NCBI GenBank assembly: GCA_015680685.1
Contig: MNCI01022125.1
Coordinates: 534,219 to 598,218 of the forward strand
Length of the DNA stretch: 64,000 nucleotides
DNA from: Gnetum montanum
Lineage: Eukaryota; Streptophyta; Gnetopsida; Gnetales; Gnetaceae
Direction of reading: 5' to 3'
The position numbers were made by a program, and so were the translations under genes. Positions 44,990-56,408 of this stretch are shown here, one piece after another. Positions within the stretch are counted from its first letter, which is position 1. Every line of letters begins with the position of its first letter. The notes under the pieces are model-generated. The model was not told the origin of the DNA. It saw only the letters and a program-made list of their open reading frames with translations, and ran no database searches.

Positions 44990-46662
44990 ATATTTGGAAG
45001 GTATGGAATTATTGACTGACTCTAATAAATACACAAACTGACTCTTTTATGCCACAGTGGTGTTTTACAAAAAAATGGACACAACATGACAGAATGACAA
45101 AATTGGAGAAGCTTATGGGGTTCTTGGAGGTGGTGGCTCTTCCATTGGTTGCTTTTATTTGTTGTTAGGATTTTCAAATTTGTAGCGATTTAGGAGCACC
45201 TACAATTTCTCCTCCTCTGTTCTCAGGTCATGCATTATCTAGGCTAATGATTTGATGTGTATTGGAACCAATACATCCCACTGACACAACAACTACAGGA
45301 ACATCTGATTTGGTTTCACATACCATGCCGTGAACTAACTTCATTCCTCTTCAAAAGCCCTGGCATTTTCTCTTAAATCATGATACTTTGTTAATCTCTT
45401 GGCTAGGTTAGAGGCTACATCTCTTTGCTAGGTAGCAAGCCTTAATTGTTTCTAATTCTAAGTTTGCCACATGGAGTTTTTGTAGAAAATCTTTCCTATT
45501 TGCAAACTCTTTCTCATATAAGGCATAGGTGTCTACTACTTGTTGTTATAATTTATTTTTAGGCCAATCTACTGTTAACATGGCAAAGTTAGCATAACAA
45601 AGGTTAGCTAATGTCATGTACTCCTTCAAATCTTCAATCTACAGCTTGTTGTTTTTCACTTTTGCTTAGTGGACCAAGGCATAGCTATCCAAGATGGGTT
45701 TCCAGTCAGGATTCTATGATGACATGGAACTAATGTAGGCCTTTTCCATTTGAATTTCTTTTTCATTGATTTGCTTATACATGTTGATCTAGTCCTAGAA
45801 GTTCTCTTTTAGCTTCTTGTGCTTCTTAGCCTCATTCTGCCATGCACATATCTCAATTATAGACTTCGGACATATTGTGTGTACCTCCTCCATTGAGAGG
45901 GTTCGGTTCTCTTTGGTCAATCTACTTATGTCTTGGTTGACCCTCACCAGTTGCTCCCTCAACTAGTGGATGCTTTCTTACAAAATGTTTTTCTACTTTT
46001 TCATAGTGGTCAACCTTGCATTGTCAGCAACAAACTACTTATTTTCTTCCTATGTAGTGGTCAATGCCTTCACATGAGCATATGCTTGGGCTTCAATGGT
46101 TGAGGCATTCCAAACTGCTTTCCCCTTTTCTTGTTTAGCTACTTTATTCTACTTAATCCACATTGGATATGTTTAGAGCCTCTGCAATGGCCTTGATTGA
46201 GAAAGAAACAGAGACTCCACCAATGTTGATGGTGGTTTCCTCCTCTTTATTATGCTAGAATTGGTATGTCTCATTGAGGTATTATTCTCCACTTTCAGAA
46301 GGGATGTGCCATAGAGGCGATGCCTGAAGTTGAGTTCTAACTGCCTTAGGGAAAAATGCCATGAATGGCCAGAAGTTCATTTCCATGATGATTGTGGTCA
46401 ACATGGATCTCTCTTGGATGGCTTAGAGGCATTCTTGGGATAGCATGAGGCATTGTCCTTGCGCTTGAGCTTATGGTTTTGTAGCCTTTGCTTAGACCAA
46501 TTGCCCTGTAGCAAGGGTTTCTTGATGAATGTTAAATGACTGGGCCTCCTATTCTTCATGCTTGACTAGTGGGCCTTGTTCTCCTAGTTGGCCTTTGCCA
46601 CCTCTCGGGTGTTTGCTTGCACCCTACAAAGTTCCTTCTTGTCCTCCTCTTTCTAGGGCCAT
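44990..46662 (-). pseudogene. Coiled-coil ORF copy 3 (in A2)
   Basis: From a candidate ATG at 46662 the product starts with a Gln/Gly-rich segment (Ala-Leu-Glu-Arg-Gly-Gly-Gln). Near 46200 it contains a block with Ile-Gly-Gly-Val-Ser-Val-Ser-Phe-Ser. Next are Glu/Lys-rich coiled-coil stretches at 45700-45960 (Asn-Glu-Lys-Glu-Ile-Gln-Met-Glu-Lys, Trp-Lys-Pro-Ile-Leu-Asp) and the C-terminal block at 45160-45358 (Thr-Ala-Trp-Tyr-Val-Lys, Gln-Trp-Asp-Val-Leu-Val-Pro, Glu-Glu-Glu-Lys-Leu). About a dozen stops interrupt it; many are TAG where a CAG Gln codon is expected. It lies between gag and the 3' LTR. It differs most from the other copies in the N-terminal part. The function is unknown; a structural or particle-associated role is only a guess. 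Confidence 0.6.
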
Positions 46663-47599
46663 TTGCAATCACTCATGGATTTGGTGTTACTAAGGTGTTT
46701 TTCATTTATCATCAATAGGTTTATACGTTACTCATAACCTTAGTGCTATTAAGTTCTTAGCTCATGTGATTGTAGAGTTAGAAAAATTTCAAGAAAAATG
46801 CCCAAAAAGTGTTAACTTCTTTTATGGTCCTTTGCAATTGAATTTTTTTTTCTTTTACCTTGTGTATGGCTTATAATGATAATTATGATTCCTTGGGTGA
46901 GATAATTAGAGATTTTGGTAGGCATATGACTAATTGTTCATTAAAATACTTAAGGTTTTTTAACATTATTACCCTTATAATACCTTTTGAGCGATAGAAA
47001 ATTTTGAAAAATTGGAGCAATTTTCCACACAAGCACCTCCCTCAACGAAATTGAACACTTTGGGATCAAATAGGTTCAAAAACCATGGAAATCAGAGTGG
47101 TATGGAGCTAGTTATTGCATGTGAAAGTTGGATGCATAGAGCTCTTAATTGAGAGAGAAAAATGCAAAAAATCCCCTAGCTTCAATTGATGAGAATGAAT
47201 TTTTTAAACATCCTGAGGTCCCTATGTATAGGTTTTTATGGACACGATATTGAGTACCTGACATCGGGTAGCTAATATTGACCCCCACCCAATATTAGGG
47301 GTGTTAAAATTACACCTCATGGGGATTTTCAACATGAAAAATGAAGTTCTATGATTGGTTGGAAGGTTTTATGTAAAGTCCAAAGTTCTGGGGTAAGTGA
47401 GAATTCATATTTAGGCACTAGTAATGCTATAAGATGAAATCACTGACATTAAAAGCTTTGCAAGATGTAAGAAAAGGGTACTGAGCCCATGATATAGAAT
47501 GGACAGCTTGTATGATAAGGGAAGGTGTTGAAATTGATATTTATGCACTTGGAAGGTTCAAGATGATGCGGGTGTGTTAGACAAGTATAAGTTACAAAA
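46663..47599 (-). promoter_or_regulatory. Leader of ORF copy 3 with LTR-promoter-like features
   Basis: Read on the minus strand, 47300-47221 has palindrome-type motifs ('caatattagc', 'cccgatgtcagg', 'caatatcgtg') followed by a TATA-like 'cctatacatagg' (47221-47232). This is the same order as in the LTR promoters of A2 and A1. An inverted repeat AATATTG/CAATATT lies at 47274-47296. It is not a simple LTR copy, because the sequence downstream of the TATA-like box differs. It could drive a separate message for the coiled-coil ORF. There is no direct evidence of transcription. Confidence 0.3.
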
Positions 47600-48857
47600 G
47601 TTATACAAGTGGGTCTTCCCTAAAGCAGGCTCTAGCCCTTAATGCCCTTGTAGAATCACACCTACAAATGTTCATAGGCATCAAAGGGGTTGAATGCAAC
47701 GCATACCTGTTGAAAAAAACACAATGTTAGAACCAAAAATTTGAGAGAATAACTCTGTGTTACACACAACCACAAGTTATGATCATACTAATAGTGAGAT
47801 GAAATGGAACTTAGAAAGGATTGTAGAAATTGATACATGAGGTGCATTACCATAGGCATAATGAATCCTTGTGTGTTATTAATGGTTAAAGTAATCATTA
47901 GCCATTCTTTTCAAGATTCAACCCAAGTCCAAACCACTTTCTAGTGACATCACATTGTTTTATCTCTTATATTGACAACCATAAGACTACCACCATTGCA
48001 AGGAGTATCATCACTTGGCATTTTTTCCAAGAGAGGAGTTTGTTCATGGTGTCCAAGAGAGGAGTTTGTTCATGGTACTTCTCTTTTGACTTTATTTTTT
48101 ATTGATTTCTACAAAGCCATAGACCTTTAGGAATGGGAAACATGTCTTTCTAGTGGGACCCTTAGAAATTTATTTAGTTCCCTTTTATTTTATTTTTATT
48201 TGTGTCAACTGTACTAGAGGACTACGTTTAGGGAGTGACATGGTAAGGTAGCACTTATTTTACTCTTACTTCCATTTTTTGTTAGATCTACAAGGATACA
48301 ATTACAACCTTAGAACATGATAGAACATAAAAAAGTAATCCAATAGAATCCATGAATCCCCTTGATGTCACACCCTTTGCATTCCCACTTGGGTCTTCAC
48401 TTTTCTGTATAGGCATAATGATTACGAGTTTATTCTTAGTTTGATGATGAAGAAGAATGTCATTATGACCATGGTAGGAACCTCTTATTGATGGGATGGA
48501 TGGATGGATGACGTGGCCTCACTGTCCAAATAATTAGTCCCTCATGACTATGACAACATAGAGAAAACCTCACGGTAATGGGATACATCTTGTTGTTATA
48601 TTCACAAATGAGATTACTGACAAAGGAAATGAAAACAAAGTGTGGAAAAAGTTGAAAAAGATGGGAAAAACTGGTATCAAGAAATAAAAAAATTATAAAA
48701 AATTATAAAAAGAAAGATGAGAAACACTTATAAGTTCTTGATTTTAGGATGGGGCATCTTCCCCACAACTAAGCTTTTGACCATGATAAGAATTAATAAG
48801 TGGGCACGTAGGCTTCATGCATTTGTGAAATAGCGTTAAATATTCATTGTCAAGCCA
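47600..48857 (-). other. A2 region homologous to the A1 3' untranslated region
   Basis: 'gtgggtcttccctaaagcaggctctagcccttaatgccct' (47610-47650) matches A1 read in reverse near 26770-26812, which anchors the two elements to each other. A 26-base tandem repeat 'tccaagagaggagtttgttc...' lies at 48026-48077. No protein motifs are seen. Confidence 0.6.
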
Positions 48858-51246
48858 CTAGGTGTCTTTTGGTTTAGTGGTGGCTGTGTAGATGGGTTGT
48901 TGCTCACATACTTTGTTTTTAAATGTATGGTGGATCAGAGTAGGAGTTGTGTTAACTTTGCAGACATATGGCCTATGACTGCACCCTTTATCATGATTAA
49001 TAATGCATGGATTCTTTTGTCTCTCCATTGTGCTAGATTCATCACTTCTATTAGGTGTTGGAGTAACAACGGAGGTGAGCCCTTGTGTAGGATTGGAGGA
49101 CATTGGCCGTGAAAGGAAGGGTGCTACACTTGGTTGGCAATGTGTTGGTTTTGATGAGTTAGTAGGTCCACGAGTGTTGTGCTTACACATGAGAACTATC
49201 TTAAAGAAAGGATGCTTTTGAGATTGTGGTGGAGATCTATTGGCATTATCATTTTTATGTATGTTCACAGCACAAGTGGCATTCTTTTGTTGATGTTGTG
49301 GTGCTGAGCCTTCTTGTGTTGTTGGTTGTAACATGTGATAAAGGGAAGTATGAGAATATTGAGGATATGATAGAGGATGAGAGATGCGAGGTGATGATCC
49401 TTCAGAAGATTTCACAGGTCGATGATATTCGAGAGAGTGGTAGTAGGAATTTGAGGTAGAGGAAGTAGAACTATTCAAGGAAACAAGTTGTTACACATAA
49501 TATCCATATGAGCCCAACTGATAGTAAGGGTAGTGCTGGTTTGATGATGGCCTCCCCCATAACTATGGGTTTTGCCATTGTAGTTGATGATAGTTTTGAG
49601 GCTGATAAAAAGTCACATTAGGATAGTATGGTTAGTTGTAGGATTGTCTATAATTATCTTGTGAAAAAGGTAATTTCCTAGGCATTTGCTTTTGTATGAA
49701 CTTGGGATTCAATGGAAAAGCCCAATACTCATGTAGATGCAACATGACTAGGAAATAGCCCTTTAGATGGTTTTATATGTAGATGTCACATCCATCATCT
49801 TCTTTGATGGTTGATCCTATAGTCTCTTCTACTACAATCATTTTCCCTTTTTGCCAATGAGTGTTCCTAGCTATTTCCTAGTTCCTTTTTCTCCTTTTGT
49901 TGTGATCACTTGATTTGTTTTTCATTACTTTCTCCTCTACGATTTCTATGCAAGTTGTAATTTTCTCATTTATCCATTTCAACATCTTATCTAACCTTGC
50001 TTGAAGTTTAGCAATAGACTGTTTCATTAGCAAGGTTTGTTGTGAAATCACCTCATCAAAAGCTACTTCTTTTTCCTTAACATAGAGATGAATCCTCTTA
50101 TTTTGAAGAGCTAGATCCTAGTTATTTTCCTCTACATTCTCTTGTTTACATAGCTCTTCTTATTCTTTTTCCACATTCCCAATTAGCCTTTGTACCTAAT
50201 GGGTTCTTAGTTCATATAATTGGCCTTGAGCATACGTCCTAAGGGTCTCTCTTGCTTGATTATGAAGCCCATATTGATATGGAAAAGTTACTCTTCCTCA
50301 AAGAAACCATAGCCTAGGCATCCATTTAGTAGAGAATGGTATCTATCTAGGGCCATATCCAAGGGTTCATGTTATTCTTGTTTCCATTCTTGGATTCATT
50401 TCCTTAGGCTGGACACCCTCACATAGGTTTGGTATTTCTCATTGAAAAGTTCCAGCATTGTGGACCACCAATGGATTGAATTTGGTTTCAATGACCTATA
50501 CGATACTTTAGCTTTTTCTATTAGTATCTTAAGAAAGAGATTAAGCTTTTGCCTCCCACTTTCAATTTTTTGTAAGATGCAGGCATCATGGAAAGCTTGC
50601 AAATGATGTTGTGGATTAGAATCATAGCCTCCTACAAATTTAGGGATGCTATTCATATCAAGCTATTTGATGCAACTTTCCTTACAATGCCTATGGGGTA
50701 TTTTAACTACCTCTATGATCTGTGTCATGATCTTAGTGGCTAACAAAGGTTCACCTCATTAGACATATCATGGTGAAAGTTTCTATTTCTATTTTTCTGA
50801 TTGTGATGATTTTGTTTATGTGCATTTTGATGTCTTTGATTTTATCCTTGGTTTTGATTTCTATTCTTATTTCGACCTCATAGTGAAGCTTTATCTCTAT
50901 ACCTACATTCATCTTCAACAAAACTAGACATTGAAGAGGAAGATGAGGAGCCAGGAGAATTGCCATGGCTTCTATAGTTCTTCTTTTGGTCCTTTGATTT
51001 ATCTTTTCTAGGGTTTGAGGAGGTCTTATGCCTTGAGGGCTCCCCTAGTCTAGGACTTACTTCATCTCCTCTAGGATTATCTACCTTAGGTGAATGTAGT
51101 CCTTGGGTGTAGTTAGGGTGGTCATGAACATATGAAAGCCTTGCATGAGGTTGGTCACTCTAATTTTCTTCAATGTATATCTCATTAGTTCTCCAATGAA
51201 CGTTTTCTTCATACGATGCATTATCACTTCCATGTGAAAGAGACAT
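48858..51246 (-). pseudogene. gag of A2
   Basis: The start ATG at 51246 (Met-Ser-Leu-Ser-His) corresponds to A1 gag (Met-Ser-Ser-Ser-His). A Ser-rich run follows near 50950. The main gag domain at 50396-50656 matches A1 (Ile-Pro-Lys-Phe-Val-Gly-Gly-Tyr-Asp, Pro-Gln-His-His-Leu-Gln-Ala-Phe-His-Asp-Ala, Trp-Trp-Ser-Thr-Met-Leu-Glu-Leu-Phe-Asn). After it the frame is interrupted. The last open stretch (48858-49478, 206 codons) is Ser/Pro/Gln/His-rich, like the linker before the A1 protease, and shares a Lys-His-Pro-Phe-Phe block. The protease and later pol domains are absent. Confidence 0.8.
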
Positions 51247-51348
51247 TGTTGTTAGTTTATGATGTGTGTGAATATTTTCTGAAAGATAATATGTTAATGC
51301 ATTTATAGTGATTGTGCATAATATAACTAATCTCGATAACTAGCACCA

Positions 51349-51366
51349 TCCCCAACAATGGTGCCA
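51349..51366 (-). other. Primer binding site of A2 (tRNA-Asp)
   Basis: The reverse complement reads TGGCACCATTGTTGGGGA and differs from the tRNA-Asp complement by four transitions. One base separates it from the LTR, as in A1. Confidence 0.85.
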
Positions 51367-51367
51367 A

Positions 51368-52255
51368 TGATGAGTGTTGAGGTACCCCTTATGCCCAACC
51401 ATATGAATCACAAGTGTTCACACATGATCTAGTCAATTCCGTGGATGGGACTACTTGTGGCATCTAAATTGTTATATCTTGATCATAGTTTGTTGTCTTC
51501 CCACTTAGACTAGTGGTAGCTTGGTCATGTATGATTTAGTCTAAATTAAGGCATATGATAATTGATGTTGTTGTGACCTTATGCTACTCCTAATGATAAT
51601 AGAGAGATTAATTATTTAATCTAATTAACAATGAAAATTAAATTCTAAACTAGCCTAAGTATGATGAACATCCATTCCTAACCTTCTATACATGCCTTCG
51701 ACTTCATGCAACTACTGTTGGGATTACCAAGCGTACCATTACTAGGCATACCAATCGATAACACTACTGGGTTACCAAGTAATTACACTTAAGTGCTTGT
51801 GATTAGTTGTACTCATTCTGCTTAATGACAAAAACAATAAAGAGCAATAAATGATAAATATTAACTAAGGAAAATAGTAAGCCTATAGGTAATTTAAAAC
51901 AATAATAAAGCTAAGTGGATGTCACAATGATGGAAGTAATCTAGATCTTTATTGTCAAACATTTAATGTGTCCAAGTATGTCACACTTGAATAAGGATGC
52001 CGTACAATCACTTAACATCAAACTATAGGCATGCACTAGAAACAAACTAACAAAACTTCTGTATGTCTACATCTAAAATCTATTCAAATCTATATATGTA
52101 AATTGTGCACCCAAGTGTGGTATTTATAGGATAGCATAAAAACGATAATATCATATCCTCAACGTTGGAGGTTGTGCCCCAATATCGAATACCTGATAAT
52201 GCAACTTCAATATCAGATATCCAATATTGGAGCCCTACAAAAACATGACTCATCA
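51368..52255 (-). mobile_element. 5' LTR of A2
   Basis: 888 bp, matching 44063-44923 along its length. On the minus strand, GATAT-type palindromes ('ccaatattggatatctgatattg') precede a TATA box 'cctataaatacc' at about 52127. Confidence 0.9.
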
Positions 52256-52260
52256 TGTAG

Positions 52261-54283
52261 TATAAAAAACAATGTTAGAATAGATGATGTGAATGTTAAA
52301 AAATTATACTTCTTTATACATAAGATTGAAATTTTAAAACTCAAACATGATTGTTAGAATTTGCATGAAAGGAGTATGAAAGCATAGAAGGAAAAATAGA
52401 CAATGTAATAGAATGATAGATTTAGGAATAGAAAAAAATTCTTATTTCTAAACCAACTATTATAGTAAAAGTATAAGAAAAACCCTCTTAAAAGATCCTC
52501 AAAATAAAAAATAAAAAATAAAAAAAAATAAAAATGGTTTGCTAGGAAGGAAAAGGAAGAAATAATGACAAGATAAACAAAGACATATCAAACAATAACA
52601 AAGAATCTAGAGATGTGATCAAGAAACCAAAGGTTGCTAATAAGGAGTTGTGTTACTTGGGTCTTTTCTCTAAAGCATGTGCCTAATAAAGATCTTTTTG
52701 GAAAGATAAGCTACTATGAATGGAAATCCAATAACATAGGGCAAAGAATAAATTGGATCAATATGTGGATCTACATTTGATAGAAGCATTGTTTGTCAAG
52801 ACAATAGCATGATGGGGATACAAAATGTGCCAAAGAAAAAGGAAAACAAAGGGAATGAGAATTTTTTTGTAGCTAAGATGTCCTAAGAGACTCTAATAGC
52901 TAATACTCATGAAGGTGTCATCATCTTTTTCTAGTTAGGGCAAGGCTTCTATTTATAGGTTAAGGATACCTCCCAAAATATAAAGAAATGATGCATTGGG
53001 GTTGGTAAAGGAGACTCTAGAATTTCTAAATAGAAGAATTAACATGTGATGTTGAAGTTGTTGTCAAAAATTTGCCAATGTAACACAGTGACATGGGACA
53101 TTGAAAAATAAAATAATGTTAGATGTTAAGGATGACATAAAAAATAGAAATATCTAGAAATGATACAAGATGCTAACACTAATGCAAAAATGTCAAAAAC
53201 TGCTAACTTGGGATTAATGTAGGCAATCACACTGGACATTGAAATTGAAGCCAAAATAGATGACCAAAAATAATGTCACAAATGACATGGAATGCCAAAT
53301 TTGGGGCATTTGAGATGATGACCAGTAGTGGAATTGTAAATGACATAGAAAATTAAAACTAAGGCTTTTGAAATAGGAGATGTTGTTGGAGAAGGACTAG
53401 AGATGTAGCCATGACAATTGATGTTGTATAGTTGATAGATTTGTTATTGATGAGTTGCTAAGGATAATATGATCTACCCAAAATTCTAACCAAAGATATT
53501 AATTAGGCACAACATTGCTCCTTCTTGATGTGTACTATTGAAAGGCTAAAGGAGAACCCATTAAGAAAAGGCTACATGCAGATGAAGCATACTTTAAAGA
53601 GAACAAAATGAAGCAAGATGACACTAGAGAAAGTTAAGGACATTGCCAATATACATGCAATGGAGTGCTATGCTATAGAAGTGGGATGTGGCTAAATTCT
53701 TAAAGTAGATATCTTCCTTACCTTACTTAAGAGTAATGTTCGTACTTCTCACTCCACTTTACACTCAACACTCTCTTATTGCATTGAGGCATAGACACTT
53801 GTTTGGCCGCACTAAGGTGCAAAACATAGAGAGGAAAGAGAAATATGATAGGAAGGAATGAGAGGAAGAAAATAGGAAACACATTCTTTAGATCTTATAC
53901 ATTAGGGAAGTTTGATTTAAAGGAGATTCCTCAAAAGAGGAAACTGATTCTTTAGCTCTTTAGACACCATCATCTTCAGATAGCATGATAGGTAGGTAGA
54001 GGTAAGTTTTTATTTTTGTTTTCAAAGTTTAATTAAGACTATAAACCAATGGAAGCCTTCCAAAGCCTCATCTTAACTTTTGAAGAAAAATGTCTTTCAA
54101 AAGTGAAACACATCTCTGTTAAGACGTATTTGGCAGAATAAAGACGTCTCTATGAGTTTTTGTTTATTGTAGAAAATACGTCTTCAGTAAAGGAAAGACA
54201 TTTACTATATCTTTTACATGTAAAAAAGACATCTTTCTATAAAAAATGATGCCTCATTTTTTGTTCAAAACCCTTGTTTACCC
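52261..54283. other. AT-rich repeat-like DNA, no gene seen
   Basis: A-rich non-coding sequence; a short A/T simple repeat at 52500-52535 and several 'aaatgacat'-type phrases occur. From about 54050 the motif AAGA(C/T)GTCTT and its decayed forms recur (for example 54080, 54120, 54150, 54180, 54230). This suggests the left part of element E or its LTR, but no matching LTR border is found. Confidence 0.35.
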
Positions 54284-56000
54284 ATGGTTATAGAAGACAA
54301 AACCCCCATTTTTGTTGTATTCTTCCATAGAGACCCCATAGAGACAACTAGTGCTCCATCATTCATAGTGATTTTGGTAGAGATGGCCCACAAGAAGATT
54401 CGTACATCTAGAAATTGTTCCAAGAAACATGCGAGAGGAAGTTCTAGCAGTGCACCATCCTCATACACTCCTTAGTTTTGCAGTACAGACGCTCAACATA
54501 GGTTTGAAACTACAAGAACCACTTCTATTATTTCTGAGCATTCTCTTAATTTCCCTCTATATAGACAATAAGCTTTGTTGGAATGTTTTAAGCTTTTGAA
54601 CAAGACTACATTCATTTCCATGAATTTTCTTGTGCCTAAAGTGTTAATTTGAGAATGCTACTATACCATTATTATTTTTGATGCTATTGTGGGGGCTTTT
54701 ACATCTACTATTGGTGGGATTGTTGTTGAAGTATCTTCTAAAATTGTTAATGCACTTATAGGTATTTCTAGTCCTAATGTGCTTTGGATTACTATAGAGT
54801 CTTTGCATGAAATTTACACAAATGGTATGCCCATAGCTCATGATGACTTCTATTATGTATTGTTTGGGAGAGATATGTCTTTTAATTGGGGTCACATCGA
54901 GTAGAGCAAGATGACTCTATATGCCTTCATTTGTATAATATAATGGTGAAGGGAGGACATTATAGTTATCTACTACTAGCCTAGGGCTATGTACTATATT
55001 GTTTACTAATAGGGCTATTATTAAATTTGGGGCACACTCTTTACAAAGACATCTTGAGCGTCTATGCTAGGGAGAGAATCCTTGGGCACCCTTACCTCAT
55101 CAGCATGTTGACCCATCAAAATGGTGTACCTATTCTAGAGTTGCCTTTGTTTAAAGGCAAGTGGAGTCTCATTGAGTATGTACAGAAGAGGAGTTCTTCT
55201 TACACAATAGAAGCAGGACCTAGCACCAGATTATCAAAACAAAATAAGGAGGCCTCACCATAGTTGAGAAGATCAAAATATTCTAGAGTTGAGATTACTT
55301 CCTCTCTAAAGATGATATTTAGACCCATTGCCCAAGCTATTGGGAAGCTTGGGAGGAACCTCTCTTACTTGTGTAAGAGCTTAGATGAGGCTAGGATTCC
55401 TCCTCCATTTAATGGGTAGGTATTTGAGGAGGTCACCACTCCTATCTCTAATAGTGAGGAGGATGCTCTTGTTCCTCCATGCAATTCTTTAGTAGCAAGT
55501 CCCTCATGCACTTACAACTTAGAAATGGAGTTAGATTTTGAGCCAGAGGCACCCCCAGTTGGTGTTTAGGGGAAGTACCATGCTTCCATGTAGCAGCTGG
55601 AGCATCATGTTCCAGTCCCTCCTACTTCCACTACTTCATCTCATGTTGATGCTTGTAGCTCTTTTTAGCAATGAGCTATGGAGAGCATCTTTGGGATCAC
55701 GTTCCAATGGATCCTAGTTCAACAACTACTAGCTCCATAATCTCCACTAGCTTTCTCTTAGTTTCAAGTGAAACTTCGTCCTAGGTGGGCTCCAGTGCAG
55801 TGAGTTGAGTCCTTAGATGAGGAAACTTAGAAATCCAGGTGTCTTAGCACCAGTAGTGATGATGATAAGGAGAAGACTTATCATCCATATTGAGCAATGG
55901 TGAATTCTGAATTTAAGGATGCCACTAAGGTTAGTAATTGAGACATCGGTAGACTTTTTGTTCTTTCCTTTTGGTGATAAAAAAGGATGAGACATTTTGT
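54284..56000 (+). pseudogene. ORF of copia-like element E (plant-transposon-like domain)
   Basis: Open stretches at 54284-54475 (Ser/Arg-rich), 54689-54904 and 55027-55263 plus later fragments form one degenerate plus-strand coding region. The middle part (Val-Glu-Val-Ser-Ser-Lys-Ile-Val-Asn-Ala-Leu-Ile-Gly-Ile, then Gly-His-Pro-Tyr-Leu-Ile-Ser-Met-Leu) has the plan of the 'putative plant transposon protein' domain known from plant repeats, from memory of the family. The tail is Ser/Pro/Glu-rich. It ends before two polypurine tracts. No gag or pol motif is seen, so E is probably non-autonomous. Family assignment is tentative. Confidence 0.45.
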
Positions 56001-56336
56001 AGCTCTCATGTATGTGATTTGAGGACTTTGCACATATCTGATTAATCTATGGATAGTTGTGCTTTGAGATGCTTATGGATAGTTTGATGTAAAACATTTT
56101 GTTGATGGTTATGCATAGATGATGTATTTTTTGATTATCTTTATCTGGTCTATTGATTTTTATTTTGCCTCTTCTACTTGACTCACATCCTATTGATTCT
56201 CCACCCTTATACTAATCCTTGGCCACCATTGGGCTTTATATGTATTTATGATTTTCTTAGAATATCTTTTATGCTAATTGCATATATATATATATATTGA
56301 TATGTATCTACAATTTTGACCTTTTTGGTTATGTCC

Positions 56337-56408
56337 AAAAAGGGGGAGAAGTATTGTGCAAGGCTAGCCCATTTTCTTAAGTTTTGGACTTTACCAAAAA
56401 GGGGGAGA
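56337..56408 (+). other. Duplicated polypurine tract of element E
   Basis: 'aaaaagggggaga' occurs twice, at 56337-56349 and 56396-56408, both preceded by '(t/c)caaaaag'. The second directly precedes the LTR. Confidence 0.75.

Larger units (their letters stand above)
44063..52255 (-). mobile_element. Athila-like non-autonomous element A2 (complete, minus strand)
   Basis: An 8.2-kb element with LTRs 44063-44923 and 51368-52255 and a perfect target duplication TGTAG (44058-44062 and 52256-52260). The tRNA-Asp primer site is at 51349-51366, gag at about 48858-51246, and a 3' region shares sequence with A1. A coiled-coil ORF lies at about 44990-46662. No reverse transcriptase or integrase remnant is seen between gag and the 3' region, so it probably relied on proteins of an A1-like relative. 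All reading frames carry stops. Confidence 0.9.

Noticed and set aside
49003-49459. Plus-strand ORFs within A2
   Set aside because: They are antisense to the gag linker, which matches A1 on the minus strand.
54050-54250. A 5' LTR for element E
   Set aside because: The AAGACGTCTT-type motifs suggest it, but no alignable match to 56409-57492 and no primer site was found.
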